In this document: positions 18,814-28,158 of the stretch, piece after piece | Layout of the letters: every line of letters starts with the position of its first letter | How positions within the stretch are numbered: position 1 is the first letter of the stretch | Origin: Paracoccaceae bacterium | Lineage (GTDB): Bacteria; Pseudomonadota; Alphaproteobacteria; Rhodobacterales; Rhodobacteraceae | Assembly (NCBI GenBank): GCA_020425085.1 | Contig: JAGQRW010000001.1 | Coordinates: forward strand, 62,001-126,000 | Direction of reading: 5' to 3' | Length of the DNA: 64,000 nt | Notes under the pieces: generated by a model | What the model saw: the letters and a program-made list of their open reading frames with translations, nothing else | Told to the model about the DNA's origin: nothing | Database searches by the model: none | Translations under genes and position numbers: made by a program

Positions 18814-19588
18814 CGGAGTGGCCTTCTTGCTGATCCTCGTGCCGATCAAGGTGTCCGCCGCCGGTTTCGCGCGCCGGATCATGCCGATGATCGTGTTCAT
18901 GTCGATAAAGCGCCAGCGCACCCTCGGTGCCATATCCGAACAACTGCCGGTATTCCGGCGCGGCCGACACCACCGTCGGCGTGCCTTCGCAACAGACGTG
19001 CCGGTTAAGACAGATCACCCGGTCCGATGCGCTCATCACCACATGCAGATCATGGCTGACCATCAACACCGCACAACCAATCTCGCGCCGGACGGTTTCG
19101 ATCAGCGTGTAAAACGAAGCCACTGCGGGCTGGTCGAGCCCCTGCGCCGCCTCGTCCAGAATCAGCAATTCCGGTGCCCCGACCAGTGCATGTGCCAGCA
19201 GCACCCGTTGCAACTGCCCACCCGACAATTCGCCAAGCTGACGATCCAAAATATTGCCTATCCCCAGCCGCGTCACCATCGCCAGACGCCCCTTCGCATC
19301 CCCGCCTGCCAGCCGCAGGAACCGAGCCACCTGCATCGGCAAGGTACGGTCGAGATCCAGCCGCTGCGGCACATAACCGATGGGTAATCCCCGCCGCTGT
19401 GTTATCTTCCCGCTGGTCGGCTTCAACGCCCCGATCAGGCATTTCAGAAACGACGACTTGCCGGATCCGTTGGGGCCGACGATGGTCACGATCTCGCCCG
19501 GATGAATAGAGAAATTCACCCCGTCAAGCACCGTCCGGCCATCCCTGACCAACCCGAGATTGCGGGTTTCAATCAGTTTTTCGCTCAT
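18803..19588 (-). CDS. znuC: Zinc ABC transporter ATP-binding protein ZnuC
   Basis: A 261-residue ATPase with Walker A GPNGSGKSSFLKC, ABC signature LSGGQLQRVLLAHAL and Walker B LLILDEAAQGLD. It powers ZnuB. The tail is histidine-rich (YRHEHDHRHDPARE), a common feature of ZnuC that may hold zinc. The ATG at 19588 overlaps the zur TGA (ATGA), which fixes the start and makes zur-znuC-znuB one operon. Confidence 0.94.
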   Translation of the reverse strand: MSEKLIETRNLGLVRDGRTVLDGVNFSIHPGEIVTIVGPNGSGKSSFLKCLIGALKPTSGKITQRRGLPIGYVPQRLDLDRTLPMQVARFLRLAGGDAKGRLAMVTRLGIGNILDRQLGELSGGQLQRVLLAHALVGAPELLILDEAAQGLDQPAVASFYTLIETVRREIGCAVLMVSHDLHVVMSASDRVICLNRHVCCEGTPTVVSAAPEYRQLFGYGTEGALALYRHEHDHRHDPARETGGGHLDRHEDQQEGHSDAG

Positions 19589-20079
19589 CGCCCTGAACCA
19601 CCCTGACAATCGCCACAGCGCCCCAGAACCTCGACCACGTGCTGTTTGACGCGAAATCCCAGCGCTCTTGCATCGCGGTCAATCTCGGGCATCAACCTTT
19701 CCAGAGGTGTTTCCGCCACCCGGTGACACTCCTCGCAGATCAGGAACATCGGCTCATGTCCCGGATCGGTCTGGCAACAGGCGGTAAAGGCGTTCAGCCG
19801 CTCGACCTTGTGGACCAATCCCTGCCGCCCGAGAAAATCCAGCGCGCGATAGACAGTCGGTGGCTGGCTGCCCAGCCCCTCGGCATTGAGGCGTTGCAGC
19901 AATTCATAGGCCCCAAGCGCACGGTGGTTTTCCAGCAGCAGTTCCAGCACCCGCGCCCGCACCGGCGTAAGCCGCAAACCCGCGGCCCGGCAATGCGCCC
20001 TGGCCTGTTGCATCGCATCAATGCGGCAGCGTCGATGGTTATGCCGCGCAAAGGCATTGGGGACCGGATCGGGTGACAT
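19585..20079 (-). CDS. zur: Fur-family zinc uptake regulator Zur
   Basis: A 164-residue Fur-family repressor. The winged helix includes LRLTPVRARVLELLLENH and PPTVYRALDFL (recognition helix). The dimerisation domain has two cysteine pairs, CEEC (about 118-121) and CGDC (about 156-159), for the structural zinc, and histidines in GHEPMFLICEEC. With zinc bound it represses zinc import genes. The divergent position against znuA with a palindrome between them supports Zur rather than Fur or Mur, and autoregulation is likely. Confidence 0.92.
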   Translation of the reverse strand: MSPDPVPNAFARHNHRRCRIDAMQQARAHCRAAGLRLTPVRARVLELLLENHRALGAYELLQRLNAEGLGSQPPTVYRALDFLGRQGLVHKVERLNAFTACCQTDPGHEPMFLICEECHRVAETPLERLMPEIDRDARALGFRVKQHVVEVLGRCGDCQGGSGR

Positions 20080-20095
20080 GTGGCATTTCCGATAT

Positions 20096-20110
20096 TGTTA
20101 TAATATAACA
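20096..20110. promoter_or_regulatory. Zur-type operator overlapping a -10 box
   Basis: TGTTATAATATAACA is a perfect 7-1-7 palindrome in the 77-base spacer between zur and znuA. Symmetry continues outward (CGATA on the left, TATCG on the right) if one base is bulged on the left arm. TATAAT at 20099-20104 reads as a -10 box toward znuA, so a bound repressor would block RNA polymerase; one site could control both divergent transcripts. Assignment to Zur rests on position and palindrome form. Confidence 0.8.
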
Positions 20111-20156
20111 TATCGTCTATATCCCGCCCGTTCACCGAATTGCAAGGCAGCAAACC

Positions 20157-21074
20157 ATGCACATACCAGCCAGACCGGTTTTTTTGGCACTGCTGATTTT
20201 CGGCCTTGCCGGCCTGTCAGCCAAGGCACGCCCCTTGTCGATCCTTACCGATATCGCACCGGTGCAGGCACTGGTCAGCCAGCTTGCGAAAGATCTGCAA
20301 ACCCCGGTCCAGTTGATCGCAAACGGGCAATCGATCCATGATCATGCCCTGAAACCGTCGGATATCCGCCGCCTGCAAGCGGCAGATCTGATCATCTGGC
20401 TTGGCCCGCAATCCACCCCGTCGCTTGCCAGCATCATGGCCCGACCCGAGTTCGCCGGAAATGCGCTGGAACTGAATGCCCTTGCCGGCACCTTGTTGTT
20501 GGCGCGCCGCAAACCCGGCCTTTCGATGACATCGGCCAACGCCGCGCCGGTATCCGATGCACATGATCCGCATACATGGTTATATCCACCCTCGGCCCGC
20601 CTCTGGGCCGATCATATTGCCACAAGGCTGATCGCGCTCGACCCCGAAAATGCCGCGAATTATCGTGCCAACAATCACCAATTACAGACCGAAATCGCCC
20701 GAGTCCAAGCCGAGGGCACGACCAGGCTCACCGCCCCTGGCGCCCGCCCCTTCTTGCAGTTCCACGACGCCTTTCAGTATTTCGAGGTATATTTTGACCT
20801 GAGCCCTCTTGGCACCGTAACCGCCGATGACGAGGATGCCGCAAGCCTTGGAACCATCCTGGACCTGCGCATGGAACTGGCGAACCATCCCACAACCTGC
20901 CTGTTCCAGAGGGACCGGTTACAGGCCAAACGCGCCCACGCTTTGGCCGATATTTCCGGTGTCATCACCACCGAAATTGATGCGCTTGGCCGTGACGGAA
21001 ACGCAGTACCGGCGAGTTATCCTTCATTGATTTCAGGCATTATAACCGCATTCGCAAAATGCCTTTATCAATGA
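20157..21074 (+). CDS. znuA: Zinc ABC transporter substrate-binding protein ZnuA
   Basis: A 305-residue periplasmic cluster A-I metal binder. Signal peptide: VFLALLIFGLAGLSAKA. Metal-binding histidines are expected in GQSIHDHALKPSD (about residue 62), DAHDPHTWLYP (about 137) and FLQFHDAFQYF (about 200). The His-rich loop found in many ZnuA proteins is almost absent. It delivers zinc to ZnuB/ZnuC encoded on the other strand. AAGG stands 10 bases before the ATG. Confidence 0.93.
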   Translation: MHIPARPVFLALLIFGLAGLSAKARPLSILTDIAPVQALVSQLAKDLQTPVQLIANGQSIHDHALKPSDIRRLQAADLIIWLGPQSTPSLASIMARPEFAGNALELNALAGTLLLARRKPGLSMTSANAAPVSDAHDPHTWLYPPSARLWADHIATRLIALDPENAANYRANNHQLQTEIARVQAEGTTRLTAPGARPFLQFHDAFQYFEVYFDLSPLGTVTADDEDAASLGTILDLRMELANHPTTCLFQRDRLQAKRAHALADISGVITTEIDALGRDGNAVPASYPSLISGIITAFAKCLYQ

Positions 21075-21211
21075 GCTTGTGGTTGACTTGAGCCGTGGGG
21101 CGCTGCCTCTTCTTTTGCGAACCCGCATGTCAAAACCAGTCGGTTCAGAAAACCGCATGCGCGCTGACCAGCAACCTAATCTTGGACCGCCCGACGTAGG
21201 ACTTTTCCGGT

Positions 21212-21316
21212 TCTCCCGCCCGTTGTCACCGCTGGCGCGGTTCCGCCGGTTGGGCCGGGCGCGCCGCGCTATTGCGCAGCGCGCCGCCTCCGGCGGGAGT
21301 ATTTGATCAATAAAGA
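21212..21316 (-). repeat. 105-bp palindromic repeat, copy A
   Basis: This stretch matches 62588-62692 at 102 of 105 positions. Its ends are complementary (CTCCCGCC on the left, GGCGGGAG near the right end) and the middle folds on GGCGCGCCGCGC / GCGCAGCGCGCC. Read on the minus strand it begins 15 bases after the paaZ stop with TCTTTATTGATCAAATACTC. There is no ORF in it. It could act as a terminator or mRNA end for paaZ or znuA, or be a non-autonomous mobile repeat. Confidence 0.85.
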
Positions 21317-21330
21317 TGCCTGGCGCTGCA

Positions 21331-23367
21331 TCAGCGAGAATAGGCGACCATGGTCAGCAGTTCATATTCGGCCACTTCTTCGTTCTGCTGGTTGTAAACT
21401 GTAACATTCCAGCGGATTTCACCATATTCATCCGTGCGCCGGGTTTTGCGTTTCGCCGTCAATCGTGCGTGGATTTTGTCGCCAGGGACCACGGGTTTCT
21501 GAAAGCTCAGGCTGTTCAGCCCGGTATTGGCCAGAACCGGACCTGGACTGGGTTCGACGAACAGGCCTGCGGCAAAACTCAGCAAAAGATACCCATGTGC
21601 GACCCGTCCGGGAAAGAACGGATTGGCGCAGGCAGCAGCGTCGTCCATATGCGCGTAGAAAGTATCGCCGGTAAATCTTGCAAAATGTTCGATATCGGCA
21701 AGCGTAACCTCACGACTATCGGTGTGAATGGTTTCACCGATGGAAATTTCATCGAAACTGCGCCGGAACGGATGTTCGGGTGGGGTGATTTCGGCAGAAC
21801 CCCTGACCCAGACATCTCCGATTGCGGTCAGGATGTCGGGGCTGCCCTGCACGGCGGTTCGTTGCATGTAGTGCATCACCCCCCGGATTCCGCCCAGTTC
21901 CTCACCGCCACCGGCCCTGCCAGGGCCGCCATGTATCATATGCGGCAGGGGCGAGCCGTGGCCGGTGCTTTCGGCCATGGAGTGACGGTTGTTGAAATAA
22001 AGCCGCCCGTGCCAGGCCGCCGATGCCATGGTGATCGCGCGCGCCACCTCAGGATCATTGGTGATAACCGAGCCGACCAGAGAGCCGCCACCGCGGTTCA
22101 TGAGGGCAGCCGCATGGTCAATGTCGCGGTATCCCATCAGGGTGGAGACCGGGCCGAACGCTTCGATTGAATGCACCATTTCAGAAGTGTCCGGATCATT
22201 GCATCTGAGCAGTACCGGTGGAAGGAATGCACCCTTGTCGCCATCAGCACCATCAACGCGAAACGATTGCGGATCACCATGGATGCGGGTGCATTCAGCG
22301 CCAAGAATCGCAAGCTTGGCCAGTACATCTGCCTTTTGTTCCGCCGATGCCAGCGCCCCGATGCGGGTGGTCGCAAGCGACGGGTCGCCGATCACCATGC
22401 CTTCAAGCTTTGCGACCATCGCCTCGGCCAAGGGTTCAAGCATCGCTTCAGGTACAATCATTCGCCGGATCGCGGTGCATTTTTGTCCGGCCTTGGCGGT
22501 CATCTCGCGCACGGCTTCCTTGACGAACAGTTCGAATTCCGGCGTGCCAATTCCGGCATCCAGCCCCAGCACCGAAGCATTGAGCGAATCCTGTTCGGCC
22601 AGGAACCGCACACCGCGTCCAAGCAGGTTCGGGTTGGATCTGAGCATCAACGCGGTATCCGCCGAACCGGTGAAACTGACGATATCCTGCGCCCCCAGCT
22701 GATCCAGAAGATCGCCGCTGCCGCCGCTTATCAATTGAAACGAACCTGCAGGAAAAATGCCGGACTGGTCCATAAGGCGCACACATGCCTCGGTCAGGAA
22801 CGAGGTTGCGGTGGCCGGTTTCACGATCGCCGGCACCCCGGCCAGCAGGCTGGGCGCGAGTTTTTCCAGCATCCCCCAGACCGGAAAATTGAAGGCGTTG
22901 ATATGCACCGCCACCCCCAGCAGAGGCGTACAGATATGCTGTCCAACAAAGCTGCCCTTGCGCGAAAGCTGTTCCACCTCGCTATCCAGAAACACCTTGC
23001 CATCTGGCATTTCCCGCCTGCCCTTGGAGGCAAAGACCATCAAGGTGCCAATACCGCCGTCAATGTCGATCTTGCTGTCGGACAGCGTTGCGCCGGTCAT
23101 GTAGGAAAGCGCGTAAAGCTGGTCACGCCGTTCCTGCAGATATAGCGCCAGCGCCTTCAGCTTTTTCGCCCGCTGATGAAAGGTCATTTCCCTCAGGCTC
23201 GGTCCGCCAGCAGATATTGCGAAATCCACCATGCCCTGAAAATCCAACCCGTCAGACCCGGCATTGGCAATATGTTCGCCCGTCACCGCCGAATGGATCG
23301 GGCGGAGATTCCCTGCGGGGGCCACCCATTTTCCCTTGGCAAAGGAATGAAGTTCTAGGATTGTCAT
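21331..23367 (-). CDS. paaZ: PaaZ: oxepin-CoA hydrolase / semialdehyde dehydrogenase
   Basis: A 678-residue fusion. The N-terminal aldehyde dehydrogenase has the catalytic Glu at 258 ([11 protein letters not shown]) and Cys at 297 ([11 protein letters not shown]), close to E. coli PaaZ numbering. The C-terminal MaoC-like hydratase (about 545-678) has [13 protein letters not shown] and [15 protein letters not shown] with its Asp and His. It opens the oxepin-CoA ring and oxidises the resulting aldehyde in phenylacetate breakdown. The start is the ATG at 23367 after GAGGTGCC; the frame runs on to 23421 with poorer starts. Divergent from paaI. Confidence 0.95.
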   Translation of the reverse strand: MTILELHSFAKGKWVAPAGNLRPIHSAVTGEHIANAGSDGLDFQGMVDFAISAGGPSLREMTFHQRAKKLKALALYLQERRDQLYALSYMTGATLSDSKIDIDGGIGTLMVFASKGRREMPDGKVFLDSEVEQLSRKGSFVGQHICTPLLGVAVHINAFNFPVWGMLEKLAPSLLAGVPAIVKPATATSFLTEACVRLMDQSGIFPAGSFQLISGGSGDLLDQLGAQDIVSFTGSADTALMLRSNPNLLGRGVRFLAEQDSLNASVLGLDAGIGTPEFELFVKEAVREMTAKAGQKCTAIRRMIVPEAMLEPLAEAMVAKLEGMVIGDPSLATTRIGALASAEQKADVLAKLAILGAECTRIHGDPQSFRVDGADGDKGAFLPPVLLRCNDPDTSEMVHSIEAFGPVSTLMGYRDIDHAAALMNRGGGSLVGSVITNDPEVARAITMASAAWHGRLYFNNRHSMAESTGHGSPLPHMIHGGPGRAGGGEELGGIRGVMHYMQRTAVQGSPDILTAIGDVWVRGSAEITPPEHPFRRSFDEISIGETIHTDSREVTLADIEHFARFTGDTFYAHMDDAAACANPFFPGRVAHGYLLLSFAAGLFVEPSPGPVLANTGLNSLSFQKPVVPGDKIHARLTAKRKTRRTDEYGEIRWNVTVYNQQNEEVAEYELLTMVAYSR

Positions 23368-23414
23368 GGTCGGCACCTCGTCTGGTTCTGGCTTTGTTGG
23401 TACCGGCATACTAT

Positions 23415-23428
23415 TGACCAACCGGTCA
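23415..23428. promoter_or_regulatory. Candidate operator for the TetR regulator, paaZ-paaI spacer
   Basis: TGACCAACCGGTCA is an inverted repeat (TGACC-4-GGTCA) in the 100-base spacer between divergent paaZ and paaI. The form and position fit a TetR-family operator, and a TetR gene ends the paaI operon. On the minus strand TTGCAT and AATAGT flank it at 17-base spacing as a possible paaZ promoter. The promoter call is weak; the palindrome is directly visible. Confidence 0.6.
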
Positions 23429-23467
23429 GTTTATGCAAACTTTTTAAGCTTATCGGGACAGGAACGC

Positions 23468-23914
23468 ATGACCAACATATCACCAGCCGAACGCGCCAGA
23501 CAATGCGCCGATGCCATGTGGCAAAATGATGCCGCATCGAAATATCTAGGCATTGAGGTGCTGTCGGTCGGGCCCGGCACCGCCAGCCTGCAGATGCGAA
23601 TCGAAAACCAGCATTTGAACGGCCACGGCCTCTGTCACGGTGGCTTTATCTTTACTCTGGCTGACAGCGCCTTTGCCTATGCCTGCAACAGTTACAACCA
23701 GGTCACTGTAGCCCAGCAGGCGGCCATCAGTTTCATTTCCCCGGTGCAGCCAGGTGATTTGCTGACTGCGACAGCAAGGGAGGTCAACAGGTCTGGTCGC
23801 AGCGGAATCTATGACATAAAAGTAATTCGCACCGATGGGCATGTTGTGGCGGAATTCCGTGGCTGTTCACGCTCCGTCCGTGGCACCAACTACGACGAAC
23901 TGAAGGACGATTGA
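23468..23914 (+). CDS. paaI: Hydroxyphenylacetyl-CoA thioesterase PaaI
   Basis: A 148-residue hotdog-fold thioesterase. The active-site segment HGGFIFTLADSAFAYACNSYN (broken here as HGGFIFTLAD then SAFAYACNSYN) holds the catalytic Asp of the PaaI class, and SFISPVQPGDLLTATA follows. PaaI releases CoA from dead-end phenylacetyl-CoA derivatives. The ATG at 23468 has AGGAAC before it; an upstream start at 23366 would run into the paaZ promoter. Its TGA overlaps the next ATG. Confidence 0.93.
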   Translation: MTNISPAERARQCADAMWQNDAASKYLGIEVLSVGPGTASLQMRIENQHLNGHGLCHGGFIFTLADSAFAYACNSYNQVTVAQQAAISFISPVQPGDLLTATAREVNRSGRSGIYDIKVIRTDGHVVAEFRGCSRSVRGTNYDELKDD

Positions 23915-25128
23915 TGACCGACGCCATGCCGCACGCCTTTATATGCGAATCAACCCGTACCGCCATCGGCCGCTATGGCGGCGCGTTGAGCGCGGTCAGA
24001 CCCGACGACATGCTGGCGCATGTAATCCGTGCGGTGGTGGCAATGGCACCAGGGCTGGATACAGCGGCGATCAGTGATGCGATCATGGGCAACGCCAATG
24101 GCGCGGGCGAGGACAACCGCAATGTTGCCCGTATGGCGACACTGCTGGCAGGTTTGCCAGACAGCATCCCCGGCGTATCGGTCAACCGTCTATGTGGCTC
24201 GGGGCTGAACGCGGTCGGCATGGCGGCGCAGGCAATCCGCACAGGCGATGCCGAGATCGTGCTGGCGGGTGGTGTCGAAAGCATGAGCCGTGCACCCTTT
24301 GTCATGGGCAAGGCCGCAACCGCCTTTGACCGCAATGCCGATATTTTCGATACCACCATCGGCTGGCGTTTCATCAACCGCAAGCTGAAGGCGGAATACG
24401 GAACCGAATCCATGCCGGAAACCGCCGAAAACGTGGCCGAGGATTTCAACATCTCACGCGCCGATCAGGATGCGTTTGCCTACCGTTCGCAGGAACGCGC
24501 AGCCGCAGCCATTGCCTCTGGCCGGCTTGCGCGGGAAATCACCCCGATCAGTATTCCCCAACGCAAGGGCGATACGATCATCGTCGATACCGATGAGCAT
24601 CCGCGCCAAACCACGCTGGAAAAACTGGCGGCCCTCAAGACACCGTTTCGTCAGGGCGGCAGCGTTACGGCGGGCAATGCCTCGGGCGTCAATGACGGTG
24701 CCGCGGCGATGATCATCGCATCCGGCGCGGCGGTGGAAAAATACGGCCTGACCCCGAAGGCCAGGATCACCGGCATGGCGGTGGCTGGTGTGCCACCCCG
24801 CATCATGGGCATTGGCCCGGCCCCGGCCAGCAAGTTATTGATGGAACGGCTTGGCCTGAAAATCGGCGATATCGACCTGATCGAACTGAACGAAGCGTTC
24901 GCCGCACAGGGTCTTGCGGTGATGCGCGAACTTGGCCTTGCCGATGATGCGAGCCATGTAAACCCCAATGGCGGCGCCATCGCGCTTGGTCATCCCCTGG
25001 GCATGTCCGGCGCACGTCTGGCGATGACGGCGGCGGTGGAAATGTCCCTGACCGGTGCCGAACGCGCCCTTTGCACCATGTGCATCGGTGTCGGGCAAGG
25101 CATCGCACTCATGCTGGAAAAACCCTGA
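23914..25128 (+). CDS. pcaF: 3-oxoadipyl-CoA thiolase (PcaF/PaaJ)
   Basis: A 404-residue thiolase. The nucleophilic Cys is in NRLCGSGLNAVG (about residue 91), the catalytic His in GGAIALGHPLGMSGAR and the second Cys in MCIGVGQGIAL. It splits 3-oxoadipyl-CoA to succinyl-CoA and acetyl-CoA, the last step of the phenylacetate pathway and of the beta-ketoadipate pathway. The ATG at 23914 is formed by TGATG with the paaI stop. Naming between pcaF and paaJ is by context only. Confidence 0.92.
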   Translation: MTDAMPHAFICESTRTAIGRYGGALSAVRPDDMLAHVIRAVVAMAPGLDTAAISDAIMGNANGAGEDNRNVARMATLLAGLPDSIPGVSVNRLCGSGLNAVGMAAQAIRTGDAEIVLAGGVESMSRAPFVMGKAATAFDRNADIFDTTIGWRFINRKLKAEYGTESMPETAENVAEDFNISRADQDAFAYRSQERAAAAIASGRLAREITPISIPQRKGDTIIVDTDEHPRQTTLEKLAALKTPFRQGGSVTAGNASGVNDGAAAMIIASGAAVEKYGLTPKARITGMAVAGVPPRIMGIGPAPASKLLMERLGLKIGDIDLIELNEAFAAQGLAVMRELGLADDASHVNPNGGAIALGHPLGMSGARLAMTAAVEMSLTGAERALCTMCIGVGQGIALMLEKP

Positions 25129-25140
25129 GGAGACAAAGCG

Positions 25141-26451
25141 ATGATCGACCTGACCCCGGCAAGGAATACCCTCGATCCCATCGAAATAGCCTCGCGCGAT
25201 GAAATCTCGGCGCTGCAACTTGAGCGGATGAAATGGTCGCTCAGGCATGCCTATGACAAGGTACCTCATTACAAGAAGGCGTTCGACAAGGCCGGGGTGC
25301 ATCCCGACGATCTGAAATCCTTGGAAGATCTGGCGAAATTTCCTTTCACCGTGAAACAGGACCTGCGCGACAACTATCCGTTCGGCATGTTTGCAGTACC
25401 TCGCGCCGATATTGCACGGGTGCATGCCTCATCCGGCACCACCGGCCAGCCGACGGTGGTTGGCTATACCTCCCGCGATCTGGATACCTGGGCAACGGTG
25501 GTTGCCCGCAGCCTCAGGGCCTCCGGGCTGAAACATGGCGATCTCTTGCATAACGCCTATGGCTATGGCCTGTTCACTGGCGGACTGGGCATCCATTCGG
25601 GGGCGGAAAAACTCGGCGTATCGCTGGTGCCCGTTTCCGGCGGCATGACGCCAAGACAAGTACGACTGATCGAGGATTTTCAGGCCGATGGCATCACCGT
25701 CACCCCGTCCTACATGCTGTCGATTCTGGATGAATACCGCCAACAAGGCTATGATCCGCGCAAAAGCCCGCTGAAGGTCGGGATTTTCGGGGCCGAACCC
25801 TGGACCAACGCCATGCGGCTTGAGGTCGAGGATGCGTTCGACATGCATGCCGTCGACATCTATGGTCTGAGCGAGGTCATGGGCCCTGGCGTCGCCAATG
25901 AATGCGTCGAGACCAAGGACGGCCTGCATATCTGGGAGGATCATTTCTATCCCGAAATCGTCGATCCGGAAACCGGTAAACCGCTGCCGGACGGTGAACT
26001 CGGTGAACTGGTCTTTACCTCGCTTACCAAAGAGGCGTTTCCGATCATCCGCTACCGTACCCGTGATCTGACCCGCCTGTTGCCCGGCACCGCGCGCAGC
26101 ATGCGGCGGATGGAAAAGGTCACCGGGCGATCGGATGACATGATCATCCTCAGAGGGGTCAACGTCTTTCCCACCCAGATCGAGGAACAGTTGCTGACGG
26201 TCACTACGCTGGCCCCGCATTTCCAGATCGAACTGACAACCAAGGGTCGGCTCGACCACATGATCGTGCATGTCGAGGCCGCCAGCCCTACCGCCAGTGA
26301 AAAGGCACGCGAAGCATCAGCGCGCCAACTGGCCGGTCACATCAAGTCGATTGTCGGGATCACCACCGAAGTCCGTGTGGCCAAACCGGGCCAGGTTGCC
26401 CGCTCCGAAGGCAAGGCGGTCAGGGTAGTCGACAAACGGCCAAAAACCTGA
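25141..26451 (+). CDS. paaK: Phenylacetate-CoA ligase PaaK
   Basis: A 436-residue AMP-forming ligase. The nucleotide-binding loop is HASSGTTGQPTVVGYT (about 98-113), with YGLSEVMGPGVANEC and the motif RYRTRDLTRLLPG further on, and a C-terminal domain with VNVFPTQIEEQLL. It activates phenylacetate at the entry of the pathway. GAGGAG precedes the ATG by eight bases; 12 bases separate it from pcaF. Cytoplasmic. Confidence 0.95.
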   Translation: MIDLTPARNTLDPIEIASRDEISALQLERMKWSLRHAYDKVPHYKKAFDKAGVHPDDLKSLEDLAKFPFTVKQDLRDNYPFGMFAVPRADIARVHASSGTTGQPTVVGYTSRDLDTWATVVARSLRASGLKHGDLLHNAYGYGLFTGGLGIHSGAEKLGVSLVPVSGGMTPRQVRLIEDFQADGITVTPSYMLSILDEYRQQGYDPRKSPLKVGIFGAEPWTNAMRLEVEDAFDMHAVDIYGLSEVMGPGVANECVETKDGLHIWEDHFYPEIVDPETGKPLPDGELGELVFTSLTKEAFPIIRYRTRDLTRLLPGTARSMRRMEKVTGRSDDMIILRGVNVFPTQIEEQLLTVTTLAPHFQIELTTKGRLDHMIVHVEAASPTASEKAREASARQLAGHIKSIVGITTEVRVAKPGQVARSEGKAVRVVDKRPKT

Positions 26452-27047
26452 TGGCCCGTACCGTCGCCCGGGATCACGCGCAAAAACGGCAGGCCATCCT
26501 CAAGACCGCCGCGCGCTTTTTTGCCGAAAACGGCTATGACCGTTCGTCAATGAACCAGTTATCCGAGGCGTGCGGCATCTCCAAGGCGCTGATCTATCAC
26601 TATTATAATGGCAAGGAAGCCCTGCTTTTCGACATCGTTAAAAACCATCTTGAATCACTGCTGGGCGTGATGCAGGCAGTGGATCGTTCCGGCCCGGATG
26701 CCGAGGAAAACCTGCGTACGCTGATCCATGCCATCCTTGATGCCTATCGCGATGCCGATGCCGAACATCAGGTGCAAAACGCCGCGATGACGGTCCTGCC
26801 CGCATCCGAACGCAGCTATCTGGCGAACCTGCAACAACAGATGGTGGCGATTGCCGCCGACACCTTGGCGTCCGTCACCCCCGGCCTGTACGAAACCAGC
26901 CCCAAACGCCTGCGCCCGGTGACGATGAGCATGTTCGGCATGCTGAACTGGTTTTACATGTGGCACCGCAAAGGCAAGGGCATCAGCCGCCAGGAATACG
27001 CCGATCTGGTGGCAGATCTGATGCTGAAGGGCGTCCGGGGGCTGTAA
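26451..27047 (+). CDS. TetR/AcrR family regulator, probable PaaR-type
   Basis: A 198-residue repressor. The N-terminal HTH is AARFFAENGYDRSSMNQLSE then ACGISKALIYHYYNGKEALL (about 18-57); the C-terminal domain is helical. The ATG overlaps the paaK stop by one base (TGATG), so it is in the paa operon. It most likely binds the palindrome at 23415-23428 and releases it with phenylacetyl-CoA, as PaaR proteins do. That link is inferred. Confidence 0.87.
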   Translation: MARTVARDHAQKRQAILKTAARFFAENGYDRSSMNQLSEACGISKALIYHYYNGKEALLFDIVKNHLESLLGVMQAVDRSGPDAEENLRTLIHAILDAYRDADAEHQVQNAAMTVLPASERSYLANLQQQMVAIAADTLASVTPGLYETSPKRLRPVTMSMFGMLNWFYMWHRKGKGISRQEYADLVADLMLKGVRGL

Positions 27048-27097
27048 ACGCTACATCGGATTTGCAGCACCACTTCTTTCCCTGGCTTGCCGCCACC

Positions 27098-27994
27098 TTA
27101 ACCCATGCGCAGTTGCGATGGCATCAGAAACTCCTCACGACTATAGCCTTGCAGGAACAACAGCGCCGTCAGGTCGCCGAAATTGATGCGGATTTCACAT
27201 TGGGCCGCCACCGCTGGCTTGGCATGCAGCGCCACGCCAGACCCCGCCAGTTTCAGCATGCCAAGGTCGTTTGCACCGTCACCAACCGCCATCACCTGAT
27301 CCAACATCAGCCCTCGCGCGGCGGAAATCTGGTGCAATGCCTCGACCTTGGCCTCGCGCCCTAGGATCGGCTCCAGCACCCGCCCGGTCAGAACGCCATC
27401 GACGATTTCCAGCGTATTGGCGCGGTTTTCATCAAACCCCAGCCCATGCGCCACCGCTTCGGTGAAAACCGTGAAGCCGCCGGAAACCAGCGCCGCATAG
27501 GCACCGCTGCCGGTCATCGTCTTTAACAAAACTGGCCCCCCCGGCATGGGCGTGATGCGGGTTTCCAGCACCCGATCGATCACCGACTCAGGTAACCCTG
27601 CCAACAGCGCCACGCGTTCCTTTAGCGCCGTTTCAAACACCAGCTCGCCATTCATCGCCCGTCTGGTAATCGCCGCCACGCGTTCGCCGAACCCGGCCTC
27701 ATCCGCCAGTTCGTCAATACATTCCTGCTGGATCATGGTGCTGTCCATATCCGCCAGCAACATCTGCTTGCGCCGCCCATCGGCCTTTTGAATGACCAGA
27801 TCGACGCCGCGATCCTGAAGGCTTTGCCAGGTGTTGCGCCAGCCATCGGGCACCACCTCCAGCGGAAATTCACAGGCGATACCATCTTGCAGCCAGCGAA
27901 ACTCACCACCTCCAAGTGCGCGGTGATAGGGCAGTACATTGCCGACCGTCAGAACCGGTTCACTCGGATTGGTTATCATCGTGGCAACGAACAT
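27098..27994 (-). CDS. serB: Phosphoserine phosphatase SerB
   Basis: A 298-residue HAD-family phosphatase. Motif I is ADMDSTMIQQE with Asp 82 and 84, and motif III/IV is GDGANDLGMLKLAG near the C-terminus. The N-terminal 75 residues form the small regulatory region found in proteobacterial SerB. It converts phosphoserine to serine. It is divergent from serC with a 164-base spacer, so the three-gene serine pathway is complete at this locus. Confidence 0.95.
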   Translation of the reverse strand: MFVATMITNPSEPVLTVGNVLPYHRALGGGEFRWLQDGIACEFPLEVVPDGWRNTWQSLQDRGVDLVIQKADGRRKQMLLADMDSTMIQQECIDELADEAGFGERVAAITRRAMNGELVFETALKERVALLAGLPESVIDRVLETRITPMPGGPVLLKTMTGSGAYAALVSGGFTVFTEAVAHGLGFDENRANTLEIVDGVLTGRVLEPILGREAKVEALHQISAARGLMLDQVMAVGDGANDLGMLKLAGSGVALHAKPAVAAQCEIRINFGDLTALLFLQGYSREEFLMPSQLRMG

Positions 27995-28021
27995 GGCCGG
28001 GGTTTCCTATCGTAAACAAAG

Positions 28022-28138
28022 CGACGCAAATAGCGTCGTAAAAAACCTTCAATGCGCCGCTTATACCGATTTTGCCGCTTGATCCAGCCCGACAACCCGC
28101 CTAATCCAATCCGCGGGACACCCTTCCCCAACGAAGGG
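28022..28138. promoter_or_regulatory. Two inverted repeats in the serB-serC spacer
   Basis: CGACGC (28022-28027) and GCGTCG (28033-28038) form a 6-5-6 palindrome followed by TAAAAAA, near the serB end. CCCTTC (28121-28126) and GAAGGG (28133-28138) form a second hairpin 20 bases before the serC ATG. The first could be an operator or promoter-proximal site for serB, and the second a leader hairpin of serC. No function is known. Confidence 0.45.
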
Positions 28139-28158
28139 CATTTATCTGTGAGGATACC

